Source: Sweltsa coloradensis
Taxonomy: Eukaryota > Arthropoda > Insecta > Plecoptera > Chloroperlidae
Length of the DNA: 64,000 nucleotides
Assembly (NCBI GenBank): GCA_024449915.1
Contig: JAMZAV010001744.1
Coordinates: forward strand, 186,001 to 250,000
Direction of reading: 5' to 3'
A program made the position numbers and the translations under genes. Below are positions 11,074 through 22,430 of the stretch, in pieces. How positions within the stretch are numbered: the first letter of the stretch is position 1; each line of letters starts with the position of its first letter. The notes beneath the pieces are model-generated. The model worked only from the letters and a program-made list of their open reading frames with translations, was not told the origin of the DNA and searched no databases.

Positions 11074-11241
11074 GACAACATCAGCTACCTCCTTCAGCAA
11101 TTGACAACCCTGTCGTCCCATGGCAAAACATGCACTACAGGAAAATATGTTTTTAAAAACGAGTCCCGTTCAGGCTTAGTAAGCACATTCATTTATGAAT
11201 GCGTTATGTGTGGCAGCACTACGTTCGTCAGAACAGTGTTG
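11074..11241 (+). pseudogene. Mutator-like zinc-ribbon exon, truncated duplicate
   Basis: One uninterrupted frame reads NISYLLQQLTTL, then KTCTTGKYVF and SRSGLVSTFIYECVMCG, ending at a stop. C-x-x-G ... E-x-x-x-G-L ... C-x-x-C fits a zinc-ribbon of Mutator-like proteins. The left edge is the tandem-duplication breakpoint inside polymerase sequence, so upstream residues present in the 7,233 copy are missing. Shorter than any functional protein of this kind. Confidence 0.45.
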
Positions 11242-11259
11242 TGACTCAGTGTTGTGACT

Positions 11260-11645
11260 TATCTAGATAAAATTTGTTGTTATTTATTATCTTATCTAGA
11301 TAAGTTTATGGTTATCTTTTTCAATTATCTACATAAAATAAAGTTCATCTTACCTAAACTTGTAAAGCTTTCAGATAATTTTTTTACATAAAATAATTAG
11401 GTAACAATACTTTAGAAAAATAAAATAAATCACTTTTTAAATAAAATTACTTCTACCAGTTTACTACATTATGTTCCGGATATTTGAAAATGGCGGCAAA
11501 AGTTGGTAAATAACTTTGCTTTTCTGTGATAATTATTTTTATCTATTATCTTTTATCGAGATAATGTTTTTGCAGTTTTTCTTTTATCTTATCTAGATAC
11601 ATTTTTGGAGGATTATCTTTACCTAGATAAAAATTTAACTATCTT
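11260..11645. promoter_or_regulatory. GATA/TATC-rich block, copy 2
   Basis: Duplicate of 7,540-7,930. Roughly fifteen or more GATA/TATC words in under 400 bases, with TTATCTAGATAA at the left and CCTAGATAAA at the right. Both copies keep the motif density despite indels between them. Confidence 0.4.
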
Positions 11646-11718
11646 GTCACAACACTGGCAATAATTCGTCTCCACCTTTTCTTGAAGCTACAATCTTTGA
11701 TTTTGTGTCACCTGTGTC

Positions 11719-12571
11719 CAGTGGCGTCGGAACAGGGGGGGGCAAGGGGGGCATTGCCCCCCCCTAACTTTCATGCCATGGGGGCAAAGGGGGGCAGATT
11801 TTAGAGTTGGAAAATCAAGATTTCTACTCTACTTTTTGGGAAAGCAACGTCGGATGATCCTGTCAACAATTCATTTCCAGGAAGAAACAACCCAACAATA
11901 ACAGGAATGTTAGGTTGGCTGACGTGTAATACCCCAATCCAAACATCTCTTCGAATGATTTGCTAGAGTTATTGGCAGACGCAAGTTGGGATTTGGTTCG
12001 CTCGTGTCACATCGTTATGCGTTCACTGTTCAGTCATCTTTGTAGTGGTGTAGTGAGTAGTGACTGTGATTTTAGCGAAGTGGCAAGTGGGAAGATTATT
12101 CCTCTTAGAGTGTAAGTAGTGTAGTGTGAAGTGTAAAGTAAAGTGTGTGTGGGTAGTGTTTCGTGTTTAATGATGTTAAAGATAAAATTGATATCTCAAT
12201 TTTATATCTGAAACGTACCAAACAGCCTTCAGTTTGTATTTTTTATTTTTTTAAGAAGAGGGTAAAACAAAATATTTTTGCCAGTATGCTTCGTCATAAC
12301 ATAATAAATATGATGTAATTTATTAAAATGGGCCACTTCACGTTGATTCTTTGAGTTTTTAGATCGCAGATAATTGATGTAAAACATCGTTTACAAAGTC
12401 AGAGTGCAGTTAAAACATGACGAAATAACTGTAGTATAGTAAAAAAAAATTCGCCTTCGGCGAAAAGGGCCTCCGGCGGCTGGGACTTCGCCCCAGACCC
12501 CAACAGTGTACCCTACGAAATCAACTAATGGATTTGCCCCCCCCAACTTTCAAAACGTTCCGACGCGCCTG
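11719..12571. mobile_element. Non-autonomous hAT-type element, copy 2
   Basis: Ends CAGTGGCGTCGGAACAGG (left) and, as complement, CAGGCGCGTCGGAACG (right), both leading into G-runs then GCAA. Target duplication CCTGTGTC at 11,711-11,718 and ACTGTGTC at 12,572-12,579 (7 of 8 bases; copy 1 has ACTGTGTC on its left). Same insertion as copy 1, multiplied by the tandem duplication. No transposase frame in about 853 bp. Confidence 0.8.
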
Positions 12572-12579
12572 ACTGTGTC

Positions 12580-13825
12580 CATAGGGATGGCAGCTGGTTT
12601 CTTAGTGTGGTGTTGTTAGGAATATAATAGTTTGATTGTATATTTTCAGTGAATTAACAACTAACAAACAATTATTGTTTTTTTGAGAGCTGATCTTTGG
12701 AGCTGCAAAGGAATTTACTTTGGCCACATTTTTCTATTTTATAGTTTAATTTAGAACATAGCAAATAATATGTAAGTGTATATGTATTATTATTATCATC
12801 CTAAAGCAATAATTTTATAAATACATAATATACAATCAATAATGTACGTTCATTGTAAGTTTATATGCGTGATAAATATTCGTGTAGGCCTAGCTTCGAA
12901 TATTTCTACATGACAAGCATATTATTATTATTATTTTTATTTCATTTTTATATCAGAGTTTGCCTAAGTTTGTGCTTATATTCAAATCTATGTGATATTC
13001 GGTTTAGTTTTTAATTTCCGTTGACTATTGCAATTGTTGTAAACTTTTATGTAGATAATTTGATTCCTATATTTTTACACCACAATTATGATAATTTAGT
13101 GTAGAGAGTTGGAAATTGATATACGCGCACGTGTGTTAAATAATGTGTAAAGATCTATTTGTTTTTGGTTGATGTAGAGGGCGTCGCCTTGGACATGTAA
13201 ACTATTGTGTCCTGCACTCTAGGTTCAAAACCTTGCTTAGAAAATATCGTAATGCATTAGGCCTAATATTGTAAATAAATGACTCATAATATGTGACCAG
13301 CAATATATTATGTTTTATAATAATAGCCTTCCACGTTCATCTGTGTAATCATAAAATAACACTACTTTACTACGAACTACAAGGTAACTACCAAAGTGCT
13401 TATGGTAATATGATCATAACGGATATGTTTTTTTATAGTTTTATTAATTTGACGTGGTTATGAAAACACTTACTATGTCATTTTTATTGATACAATATTT
13501 CTTCCATGTGTCATGCTCCCCTATGCTCCCCTATGCCCTATCGTTATCACAATGAGCTTATCATACTTACGCCATTTTTGTTTATAAATCAAAATAAAAT
13601 AATGACTAATATTGAGAATGACATGCTTCTTCAGACTTCATGGGAATTATTTTCCACAAAAATTTAATTGAAATTACAATTGTATGTTTTAATATACATA
13701 GAGAAGTAAATGGGTATAATTGGTTCCAATTGATAATTGCAAACGTATTCATAATCAAATTACAATAAAAAGCTTCAGAAGAAAGTATATTTATTTGTTA
13801 TTTATGACTCGTTCCCTGTCTCCTG
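12580..13825. other. AT-rich non-coding interior of the insertion, copy 2
   Basis: Counterpart of 8,860-10,110. No open frame of note. A palindromic segment ATTCGTGTAGG ... TCGAATATTTCTACATG near 12,880-12,915 and a doubled CTCCCCTATG at 13,517-13,536 recur as in copy 1. Confidence 0.4.
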
Positions 13826-13829
13826 GCCC

Positions 13830-14010
13830 CGCAGTCAAGTGAATGCGCGAACATCGCCGTAAATATGAGCTCGCGGGCCGTTCTCCCCGCTCCGCGGCGG
13901 CGGCTAGCATAGACCTACTCAGTTGACACGTCTTACTCGACTGAAAGCCGAGGTCCGCTGCCTGCGGCCGATCGGCCTGGAGGGGCGGGGAGGGGGGGAG
14001 GGGAAGACTG
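13830..14010. promoter_or_regulatory. GC-rich, CpG-rich block near right end of insertion, copy 2
   Basis: Duplicate of 10,120-10,305. On the minus strand it stays open in frame with the adjacent polymerase remnant, adding about 95 spurious codons after residue 345 of that frame. It is element sequence, not polymerase. Confidence 0.35.
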
Positions 14011-14079
14011 ATCACTCGCACATACTTGTGTATAATAATTATTAAGAAAAAGTCGATTTTGAGGGGGGGTAGCTCCACC

Positions 14080-15240
14080 TTAAGTGGTATGGGAATAAAG
14101 TTTAAAGAGTCCTTAAAAGTTATATCATTGCATGACATTGATAGTAACTTACTACCAGTCTTGATTATTTCAGGAGACCACTTGAGGTCTTCAATGAGAT
14201 GTCGTAGAATGAAGTGGCCGTCATACCCCTTCATATTATGAGCAATGGCTACTACATCTTGAACATAAACTCTGCGTTTTCTGATGTAAGACAGAAATTC
14301 ATCTATTGGTTTTTCTCCAAGGAATATTTGTTCTCTCTCATCTCCAGGCGAGCAAGCATGACATGGTTCATTCACAGGTTTCTCCATGCACTTTAAACAA
14401 CATTGTTGAGACACCAATAAGTTTGGCACATGTTCAAGAAGGTGAGGCTTTCCATCAACGGCAGTACATTGTGTTGCTTCAATATCATAAAAAATAAACA
14501 TTGTATTAGCTCCATTTTTCCTCTTCTTTTGTTTACATTTCTGCATATAACATGCATGATTAGCAGGGCAATATTTTTTACAAAGGTCACAGTATGTCTC
14601 TCCACACATATGTTGCACCCTATCTCTAAGATTGACAAATTTATAACATTTTTTACATATTTTATTTACATCACATACACTTCTGTTCTTTGTGTATGTG
14701 GGGAGGAGGTGGCTGTCAAAGCATTCTTGCCCCTTGAATGTGCGCAGACATACTCCACATTTTATCTTAGGCAGGTCTTCGGAGCACTCAGTGCTTCTGT
14801 GGCACTGGCCACACTTAGTTGGGCACTTATGACATCCTTTGACTTGAAAACCAATTCGACATGGACGACAGTAGTATGCACAGTCAAAAGCTCCTGTCAC
14901 TGATGTTATTACATCATAATGGTTATTATGATAAAATATGTCGATATTTTGACGTGGGTGATCAGAAGTCGATGGCGGACCTTGAAATATTAAGTTACGA
15001 CCTTTGCGGTCGGTAAACACTGATATTTGGTAGTTGCTTAGATATTCTTGAAACTGTTTTATTTCCTCTATGCCAGCTCCATTTGTGACATCCACACCTG
15101 CCTGTTCGCACAATTGTTTACCCTTTTTTGGGTTAAGTGCTTTTTTTTTTGGGGATTAATTTTATCACGTTTCTGTTTAGGTGTTCCATCCGGGCCACCC
15201 CACATAGATCCACAACAGACTTTTAGGGAAGCAAAATGTG
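14080..15240 (-). pseudogene. Polinton/Maverick-type family B DNA polymerase, N-terminal part
   Basis: The longest real coding remnant. An unbroken frame from 15,113 reads a Cys-rich region with repeated C-x-x-C pairs (residues 83-193), Exo I FIFYDIEAT (Asp210, Glu212), Exo II AHNMKGYDGHFIL (Asp298) and DSLNFIPIPL (335-344), then hits the TTAA insertion. The frame is open upstream of the TTG at 15,113 (a GKQL segment), so the true start lies further upstream; coding-like sequence reaches about 15,240 through KVCCGSMWGG before the sequence becomes unreliable. Cys-rich spacer plus DxE exonuclease is typical of Polinton/adintovirus polymerases. The remainder is at 2,240-4,483. Broken by insertion; no start or termini seen. 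Confidence 0.85.
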
Positions 15241-15249
15241 CCCATCATT

Positions 15250-17142
15250 TTTTATTACAATAAGGGGTTTTTTTTGGTTTTGGGGCATATTCCATCGGAG
15301 AAAAATTTTTGCCGTTTTTTTCCGCCTTCCCCAGGAGGCATTTAAAGGGGGCCCCAAATTATCGTTAGAGGTCCTGATGATAAAAAGTCAGCTTGCTCTG
15401 GCCCATTTTTCTAAATTGCATTTAAAAAATGACACCCAGCACCATCGGGTTTACAAGACGGAAAAAAACATTAACGGGCTTGTCGGGAAATTTTGCATTG
15501 CTGTTCATTGAAGCCCGACTTGTCAAACGGACTGATTTTGATTTTTAGCGAGAGACTCCCAATTAAATTCCCGATTGGGGTGCGTAACCACTCGAGGGGG
15601 ATCAACACGTGCGGGACATTGTCGATTTAATGGGTTTGGGAGGGCCCGAGTTGACGAAAATTCTCATTTGATACGGGGAAACTTACTTTTTTAAATCCCG
15701 AGTTCCCCTCAGCTTCGGAAAGGGGCCCACCCTCCTTTGGGTTTTTGGGCCATCTGATGTTCTTTGTATTGGGTGGTGGACATCTCTCGACCCCCCATTC
15801 TAGTGTCCCGTCCTCCTCTTTTCAGAAGTGGGAAGCGTGATTCCTAAACAAAAGTTGCTGTGCTCTGATGCTGCAATTTTCCCTTCTTGAGGTCGGGGAA
15901 TTAATTTTTTGTTTAGTTATTGAAATAATTTACTTTTTCTAACATATGTTCACCGGTAAAAGAAAACTCCCAATTTTTTTTTGTCTTCTGTATGACCCCT
16001 GGTTTTGTCGGTCGTAAATGAGACCTGCTCGACGTTTCGCCCCCAAATTTTGGGTGGCTTCTCAAGAATGTAATTCAAAAAATCCAATTTTTTGGGTTTT
16101 TTTTAAGAAATTAAAAATTTATTTTTTTTTTACAAGATTTTTAAATTTTTTAAACTGCCCAATTTGAAAATTCACAACACAAAAAAAATTATTTTTCTGT
16201 TTAAAATAAAAGGGAAAATAATTTTGAAAATCTCTAAAAGGGACATTGACAACATATTTATGAAAATTTGGTATGGCACTTGTTTTATATATTGAATTAT
16301 TGACTTCCCGTTGATGCTTTTTCTGCTGATGCTTTTTAATTTTTAGGGGCGTCTTCCATATCGGGGTTTTAAAGCCCGGGGGCAAACCGCGGCAATGACT
16401 AATTTAACGCCCAGCATCTAGGGCTGGACGGGAGTGGCTTTTACCCCAGGTTGCCTCCTTTTTCTCTAAAATTAAAAAAATAAAACTTATTTTTGTTTTT
16501 TTAAGCGAAATACATTTTTTGAAAGGGATTTCCCCGGAATCCATGGGCAGAAAAAATTATATTTATTTTTAAAGGGGGCAAAACTTTTTTAAAACAATTG
16601 CTAACTTTAAAATGAAAATTTTTATTTTTTTTATTTTTTAAATTTAAAGAAAATTTTTTAAAAAAGGCTTTCGCTCACTTGGAAACCAAGCTGCAATCTA
16701 AAATAAAGGGAATTCGGTACTTTAGGTACTTGAAGATATTTCAGAAATAGTGTTTTTTTCCCGTAGTTTGCTGGTTCTGTCAGGGTTGAAAATTTTGTAG
16801 GAAAGTCTGCCAAAATCTGGGCCTTGGTTTTGGGCCCACATCAGGAAGGGAGCTACTTTGGGTTGGGGGTCCCTTTTCCCCCTTTCTTGTACTCTATAAT
16901 TTAAAAAAAAAAAAAAAAAATTTATTTTGATCTTTCGGGCTTTTTATTTTTTTAAATTTTTTTTCCCAAATCCCTGGGTTTTAAATTAAAAATTATTAAA
17001 TTTTTTGGAACCCCATAGAATAATTACTTTATTAAAATCTACACACGTCTTAAAAACGGGTTCATTTCAGTTCAGTTCTTTTTTCATCCGTAGATTTTAC
17101 ATTGTACAAATTTTGGTTTTTGTAAAACCCAACACTGCAACC

Positions 17143-17184
<42 letters not shown>

Positions 17185-20170
17185 AAGTCTCATAATACTT
17201 GAAGAGGTATTCAGTAAAAATATTAAAAACAAAAAAAATGTATTTAAATAATTTGTCAAGTACCCTTTTATAGAAAAAAAATGATATACTAAAAAAAAAA
17301 AAGGATAGTATTTTCAATAATTGAAAATTTGGATTTTTATAAAATTTTCAAATAAAAACAAAATGGTTTAAAAATCCCTAATTTTAAATTAAAATTATTA
17401 AATTTTTTGGGGGAAATTATAGAAAAGTTTTACATTTTATAATCCCCCACTGCTGACTTAAAATTTACCCACACCGAAGCCATTTTTAAAAAAAAAACGG
17501 GAAGCCTCATGATATTTAAAGAGGTTTTAAATTTAAAAAAAATTAACACATATTTAAAAAATTTGGAAAATTATTTTTTTATTTTAAAAAATAAATAAGC
17601 AGGCCTACTCTTCAAAAATAAAAAATTGGGGAAAAATACTAGTGTAAGGGAAAAAAAACTATAATTAACAAAAAAATTGACTTACCCCTGCGGGGTCTGT
17701 GCCAATGTTGTGTTTCCCCACACGCTTTATTCACTAAATCACCAAGAATCGCTTCTGTTTGTGTGAAGTTGCTTTTGGGTTAAGTTTTCCAAAAAATAAA
17801 TGATAAAAAATTATTTACAAAGTCACAGTCAAAATCACTTTTTTACACCCCTTAAATTGTTTAAATAAAGTTCAAGTCCGGGTTTTTTGTTAGGGAAAAA
17901 AATCATTGTGTCAAAATTGGGGAAATTTTAAATTTGGGAAAACGATAGAAAATTAATTTTCAAAGTTATTGTCACTATAAAAATCCCCACCAAAAAAGGT
18001 TTTTCCCCCGTCTAATCACTGGCATATCCATGTTATAATTTTTTTTTAAAAATTAAAAATTAAAAAAAAAAAAAAACTTTCACTTTAAAATAAAATAAAC
18101 ACCTCACTGTCTTCAAAACACGTACTAGCAAAACACAGCAGCAAATCGTCCACCTCGCAATGCACAAATTTGCACAAAATTTTACTGAGATAAACTTTTC
18201 CAAAATACTGAAAATTTTTTAACAGAGGGCTCAGGTTTTATAGGGGGGCAATACACTCCCCCCCCCCTTTTTTTTGGAAAAAAAGCCCCAAGGGAAAAAC
18301 GGTCAAAAAGTTTGAATATGATGCTACACCCCCCCCCACCTGTGTTTTGCCTAAAAGGGACCAAACCGCAAGTTTGGACATGAAAAATCTTGTAAAACCC
18401 TGATTTGGGAAAATTGGGGGATGTTTTAAAAGACACAATAATTTAAAAGTATTATTGGAATCTGAAAAAATTTTTTGGGGGACAGTGATGAATGTGGGGA
18501 AAATCCAAAAAAGATGCTTCAAAAAGCCCCAAATATTATTTGTGCAGTGTCGGGAAAGTGATGTCTTAATTGCAATGAAAATTTTTGGTCCCCCAAAATT
18601 CTTCAGTTTTCGACAGTGATAAATTTTAAGAAACGCAAACAAGATACCTTTCCTTGGGCCACATATTATGTTTTGGACAGAAATGTTCATCTCTGTGGTT
18701 TCTGGAAAGTAAATCACCTTACCCGTCCTGGGCATAAGGATTCTCATATTTTAATACCCGCATTGAAAAAAGAAAAAAAATGAAGGGGGTGCAAGCCCAA
18801 AAATGCTTTCCCCCCTTTAATAGAAACTTAGTTTTGGGGATTTCTAAAGAGACCCTGGGGTAATAAGGTGCCCCTTTTTAAAAAACCATTTAAAAATGTA
18901 GAAATTTAATGGGTTTTTAACATTTTTTTGGTCAGGAAAAGTACCAAAAAGGGAGGAATTTCTATACAGTAAAAAACTTGTAGAAAAACGGTAATGGCTA
19001 TTTTTTTCATTTTTATGGTTTGGGGCAGGGGGAGGGGCACAAAAGGGGTGGGTTTTTTTATACAGTAAAAACTTTTATGCCATTTAGGGAAAAGTTTTCT
19101 CTTCAGTTTTTCCAAAAAAAAATGTAATAAAAATGTTAAACAAGATTTATGTATTTTTTTGGGTTTATGTAAGCTTGCAAAACTGAAGAAAAAGGGGAAT
19201 TGTACGGAAAGCTTCCTTGACTGATTTTTACACAGTGCTTGTAGGCTATTAAAATTTTTTTGGGTTTTGACCCGGGGAAGTTTTAAAAAAAGTATGTAAG
19301 GAATTTTCTAAAAACATTTTAAAACTCAGGAGGGCAAAAATATTAAAATAAATTGATGCCTGTAATTAGTAAAAAAACATTCCAAAAGAAGGGTAAAGCT
19401 GGGAAAAAAACCCTGGATAGGGGTGATTTTTAAAGGGGGTTTAAGGGCTAGGTTTTGTAGAGCATTCCAAAATCCAAAAAAATAGATATTTTTTAAATGT
19501 TTTTTAAAGGGCTTTTGTATATTTGAGTTCTAGCAAGAATTTTTTCTGAGAAACCCAAATCCCCAAATCTCAGGCCCTTTTTTTTGATGGACCGGGTTGA
19601 CCCTGGGCGAGTGTGGGGGGGGGGCTCATACGGGCCAGCCAATCACGGGGCTGCTTTTTCCCGGAAGAGGGGGTCTACCCTAACTTTTGCAAAAAATCTC
19701 CAGTCATTTCCAACACCCTTTGTTGGGGGAAAGGGTGGATTCCCCTGCTTATAAAATAAAAAAGAAATTTTGTTCCCCCTTTTTAAATACGTCAAGGGGG
19801 GGGGGTTGGTTACATTAAACCCCACTCTTGTGTGGATCTTGGGGGGGGGGGGGGGCCCAGTTTAATATCCCCCAAAACTTCTTGCATTTTTTGGGGGGTG
19901 GGAGGGGGGTGGGGAGAGAGAGGAAATTTAAAGGGGGGGGGTTTTGGGGGGGGGTTTGGGGGTGGGGGGGGAACTCCCCCCCACAATAAGGGCGCCATAT
20001 TGTGTCCGCCATTTTTTCCCCGGGAAGGTGATTTCTAAACCCACTCCCGCCAACAAAAAACTGAACTGAAATTAAACCGTTTTTTAAGGGTTTTTAAAGT
20101 AGCCTTATAAGGCCGGGAAAGCTAAAGGGAAAGGGAAAAAAAAAAAGTTTTTTTCAAAATTTTTTGGTTT
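15250..20170. other. Homopolymer-distorted block, probable low-quality consensus
   Basis: Runs of A, T, G and C of 4-15 bases dominate, with few isolated bases, unlike the flanks; G-runs at 19,795-19,980 and A/T runs at 17,145-17,185 are extreme. All frames here are low-complexity (poly-Phe, Pro/Gly-rich) and not credible. Upstream polymerase coding may persist in 15,250-15,800. Two similar A-rich segments (about 16,980-17,215 and 17,385-17,530) suggest a diverged tandem repeat. Nothing else can be annotated reliably. Confidence 0.55.
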
Positions 20171-20296
20171 TGCCCGCTTGATTTATAGTTACTATAGGCA
20201 TACCCCAGGTCCTATACTTAGTCAACGCGGAAATATGTTTCCCAAGAAAAAACTTTATTTATTATGAATAATGATAAGTCCTAGTGTCCTGAGCGT

Positions 20297-20342
20297 ATCC
20301 CATACATTGTGTCCCATACATTGTGTACCATACATTGTGCCC
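20297..20342. repeat. Three tandem copies of a CATACATTGTG word
   Basis: CCCATACATTGTGTC, CCCATACATTGTGTA and CCATACATTGTGCC follow one another, period about 15. Short microsatellite-scale repeat without evident function. Confidence 0.7.
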
Positions 20343-20479
20343 AAGTCCCAGTGCACAAGTGCCCTAACAGTTGGTACTCCTACCATAACAAAACAAGAGG
20401 TGCTTCAATGAAAGCACCCGTTGTCTTCTATTCGTCTCGGGGGTTCCTGGACTATTGCCAATCTGGCTTGACTTACACC

Positions 20480-20508
20480 GTTGGGTGTCTAGTGTTCAGA
20501 CACCCAAC
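20480..20508. other. Perfect 11 bp hairpin
   Basis: GTTGGGTGTCT (20,480-20,490) pairs with AGACACCCAAC (20,498-20,508) around a 7-base loop. It directly abuts the truncated repeat at 20,509. It may be a transposon end or a recombination scar; too short and isolated to call a terminator in a eukaryote. Confidence 0.6.
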
Positions 20509-20938
20509 GCCTTAATTTTATGAATTTATGTATTCGAGTGAAATTTGAGCATAATCGAAAAACTATTTCTCATGAAAATCGAAATTTTTCTTTTTTCTCT
20601 TCTTTTTTAAACATTCTTTGACACCCACATGCTTTAATTCTATTGTAATGATTTTTTCACAGAACCATAATTTTATAAATTAATATATTCGTGTAACATT
20701 TGTGCGCAATCGAATAATTGTTTTCTTATGAAAATTTTAATGTTACGATTTTTTTCCTTTTTTTAAATTACGAATAATTAAAAAATTTAAAATTTAAGTT
20801 AATTTTTAATTCAATTTATTTAATTTAAATAAAATCTTCAACTTAGTAATGATTTTTTCACAGATCAACAGAAACATCCGCATAACACATGGCAGCTCAA
20901 TGCACCACATTACGCTCATCCAACAACGCGGCGGGACT
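20509..20938 (-). repeat. Interspersed repeat family 2, truncated copy
   Basis: It shares with 24,467-25,183 the segments ATTTTATGAATT, TAATGATTTTTTCACAGA, GCTCAATGCACCA and the end ACGCTCATCCAACAACGCGG. The GAGCGAAGCG-bearing end is missing. No coding capacity. Confidence 0.7.
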
Positions 20939-21560
20939 CTAAGCGTTTTTCCCAGTCTAGTTTTTATACGTACTCATTAAATTTGTATGTTGAGGAAAAG
21001 CACATGTTGTGTAAAACGATGTTTAGAATGCAGATTGAGAATCTATTATGGGAATAGTGTGAGACATGCGAGCACGCATTTCATTTTAACATTCAGTATC
21101 CATTATTTAAACAGTCGATACAATCACCTTTGTTAGACCACACGTCTGTGTGTGGAATTTTTATGGTTTGGTTCCCACTTTCTTATTTTATATTCAGATA
21201 ATTTTAATTTTTTGTTAACATAAATTGTGAATTTAATATCAGAATTAATGTGTTACTATTACATTAGTTCTATTTAGTTGTCCTCCTTCGCAAATCGTTT
21301 TTTTTTAACTTACTGTATTGTATAAGCTTTTAAATAATAAAGTTATAAATAATACTGAACCTTGCCTTATAATGTTTCCTAAAAACTTATTTGAACTTGT
21401 AATTATATTTCGGTTACATGGTTCTATAAATTCTAAGACTAACTATTTTGTAGAGTACCCCAATTCGTTTATACCCCCAAATTATGTTATGTTTTTTTTT
21501 TTATGTATTTACTTATTTAACGTCTATCCTATTCAGTTAGATTTAACTAAATAAATCTAA
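20939..21560. other. AT-rich intergenic sequence
   Basis: No repeat, RNA or gene signal seen. A 78-codon frame (21,318-21,554) is Asn/Phe-rich and AT-driven, so not credible. Confidence 0.4.
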
Positions 21561-22430
21561 CTAGGAAGCTTCGCTAACGTTTTTTATTCCCGTCGCAATG
21601 ATGGATGAGATTTTTGGTTGACTATTTCTGTCCTATGATAACAAAATTTCATTAAAATTTTCAAGTTCAATACTTATTGGCAAAATTAGTTTTGTTAAAT
21701 TAGGGTAATTTTTATAAAGTAGTATTGATTGCTATGGTAATACCAATTGACAATAGAATGTAAAATATCTCGAGGCCCAAAGACTCGCTATTTATACGCA
21801 TTGTAGGCGATTATTGTCAAGTTTCTGTAGTTATTTGTTATAAGTACCTAGGTACTTGTTAGGCCTAATTATATACCTGTAAAAGTAATATAATATTTAA
21901 ACCTTTATTTGTATGAATTCTGGCCAACTTTTTCATCTTTCCTTTCAAAAGGCACTCACCATAATATTAATGTCTATATACAATATGAACGTTGTAGCCC
22001 CACCCGTTTGGTCAGAATCGGCCCAAATATCACGAAAATATCGTAAAATTACAAAAAAATATCGTAAAAGTACTATTCCAATGAGAAATATTTTCTTCGA
22101 TTGTCCCTAAAAACATAACATATCTTAGTTTAGTGATTTAAAACGTTCCCATTAAGTTTCATTAACATCGAATCAGCCGTTTGCCCAGTCGCAGACCAAA
22201 TATTACAAAAATATCGCATTAAAAATCGAAAACATCGTAAAAGTACGTGAGTTCATGAGAAATATTTGTTTGATTGTATCAAAAAACTTAGAAGATCTAA
22301 GTTCAGAGATTTCAAATGTCTCCTCCAATTTTCATCAAGATCGCGTATGCGGTTTGCATGGTAGAGAGAGAACAAACAGACAACAAAAAAACACCCGAGC
22401 TATTTTTCTCGGGGTAAGTGAAATTGAAGT
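21561..22430 (+). repeat. Interspersed repeat family 1, long copy
   Basis: Begins CTAGGAAGCTTCGCTAACG and ends CGGGGTAAGTGAAATTGAAG. Shared internal landmarks: GTTGTAGCCCCACCCGTTTG, GGCCCAAATATCACGAAAAT, ATTTTCATCAAGATCG, CACCCGAGCTATTTTTCTCG. It holds two successive copies of a module carrying AAAATATCG ... GTAAAAGTAC ... GAGAAATATTT. No transposase frame. Compared with other copies, the terminal CTTCGCTTCGCTCATCC is lost. Confidence 0.8.

Larger units (their letters stand above)
4484..14083. mobile_element. About 9.6 kb TTAA-flanked insertion splitting the polymerase gene
   Basis: TTAA occurs at 4,484-4,487 and 14,080-14,083, at exactly the points where polymerase coding sequence stops on each side. 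Joining the flanks there restores consecutive polymerase segments (IPIPL, then FPKTF) with one base missing. TTAA target duplication is the hallmark of the piggyBac superfamily. The tips (GGTAATGTATCTAGGGGTAC on the left, complement of the right GGTGGAGCTACCCCC) share little beyond GGT, and no piggyBac transposase is visible, so the superfamily stays open. Inside are Mutator-like exon remnants, a GATA-rich block, an hAT-type short element and a GC-rich block. The 3' part plus flanking polymerase was later duplicated, so an extra TTAA lies at 10,377-10,380. The size before that duplication would have been about 5.9 kb. Confidence 0.7.
11073..14745. repeat. Tandem duplication of about 3.7 kb, copy 2
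   Basis: Second copy of the unit at 7,348-11,072, in the same orientation with an offset of about 3.71 kb. It begins inside what would be an exon, joined directly to polymerase sequence, so the junction at 11,072/11,073 is chimeric. It ends where polymerase sequence continues into 14,746-15,240 without a counterpart in copy 1. Internal landmarks repeat in order: GATA block, hAT element, GC-rich block, TTAA, polymerase fragment. Confidence 0.9.

Noticed and set aside
13791..14079. C-terminal ~95 residues of the 440-residue minus-strand ORF as part of the polymerase
   Set aside because: They are translated from the inserted element beyond the TTAA; the real continuation of the polymerase is at 4,483.
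4484..14083. Firm assignment of the insertion to piggyBac
   Set aside because: Only the TTAA duplication fits; tips lack a convincing inverted repeat and no transposase with the expected catalytic domain is visible.
17062..20038. Poly-Phe and Pro/Gly-rich ORFs
   Set aside because: They lie in homopolymer-distorted sequence, and their composition simply reflects the runs.
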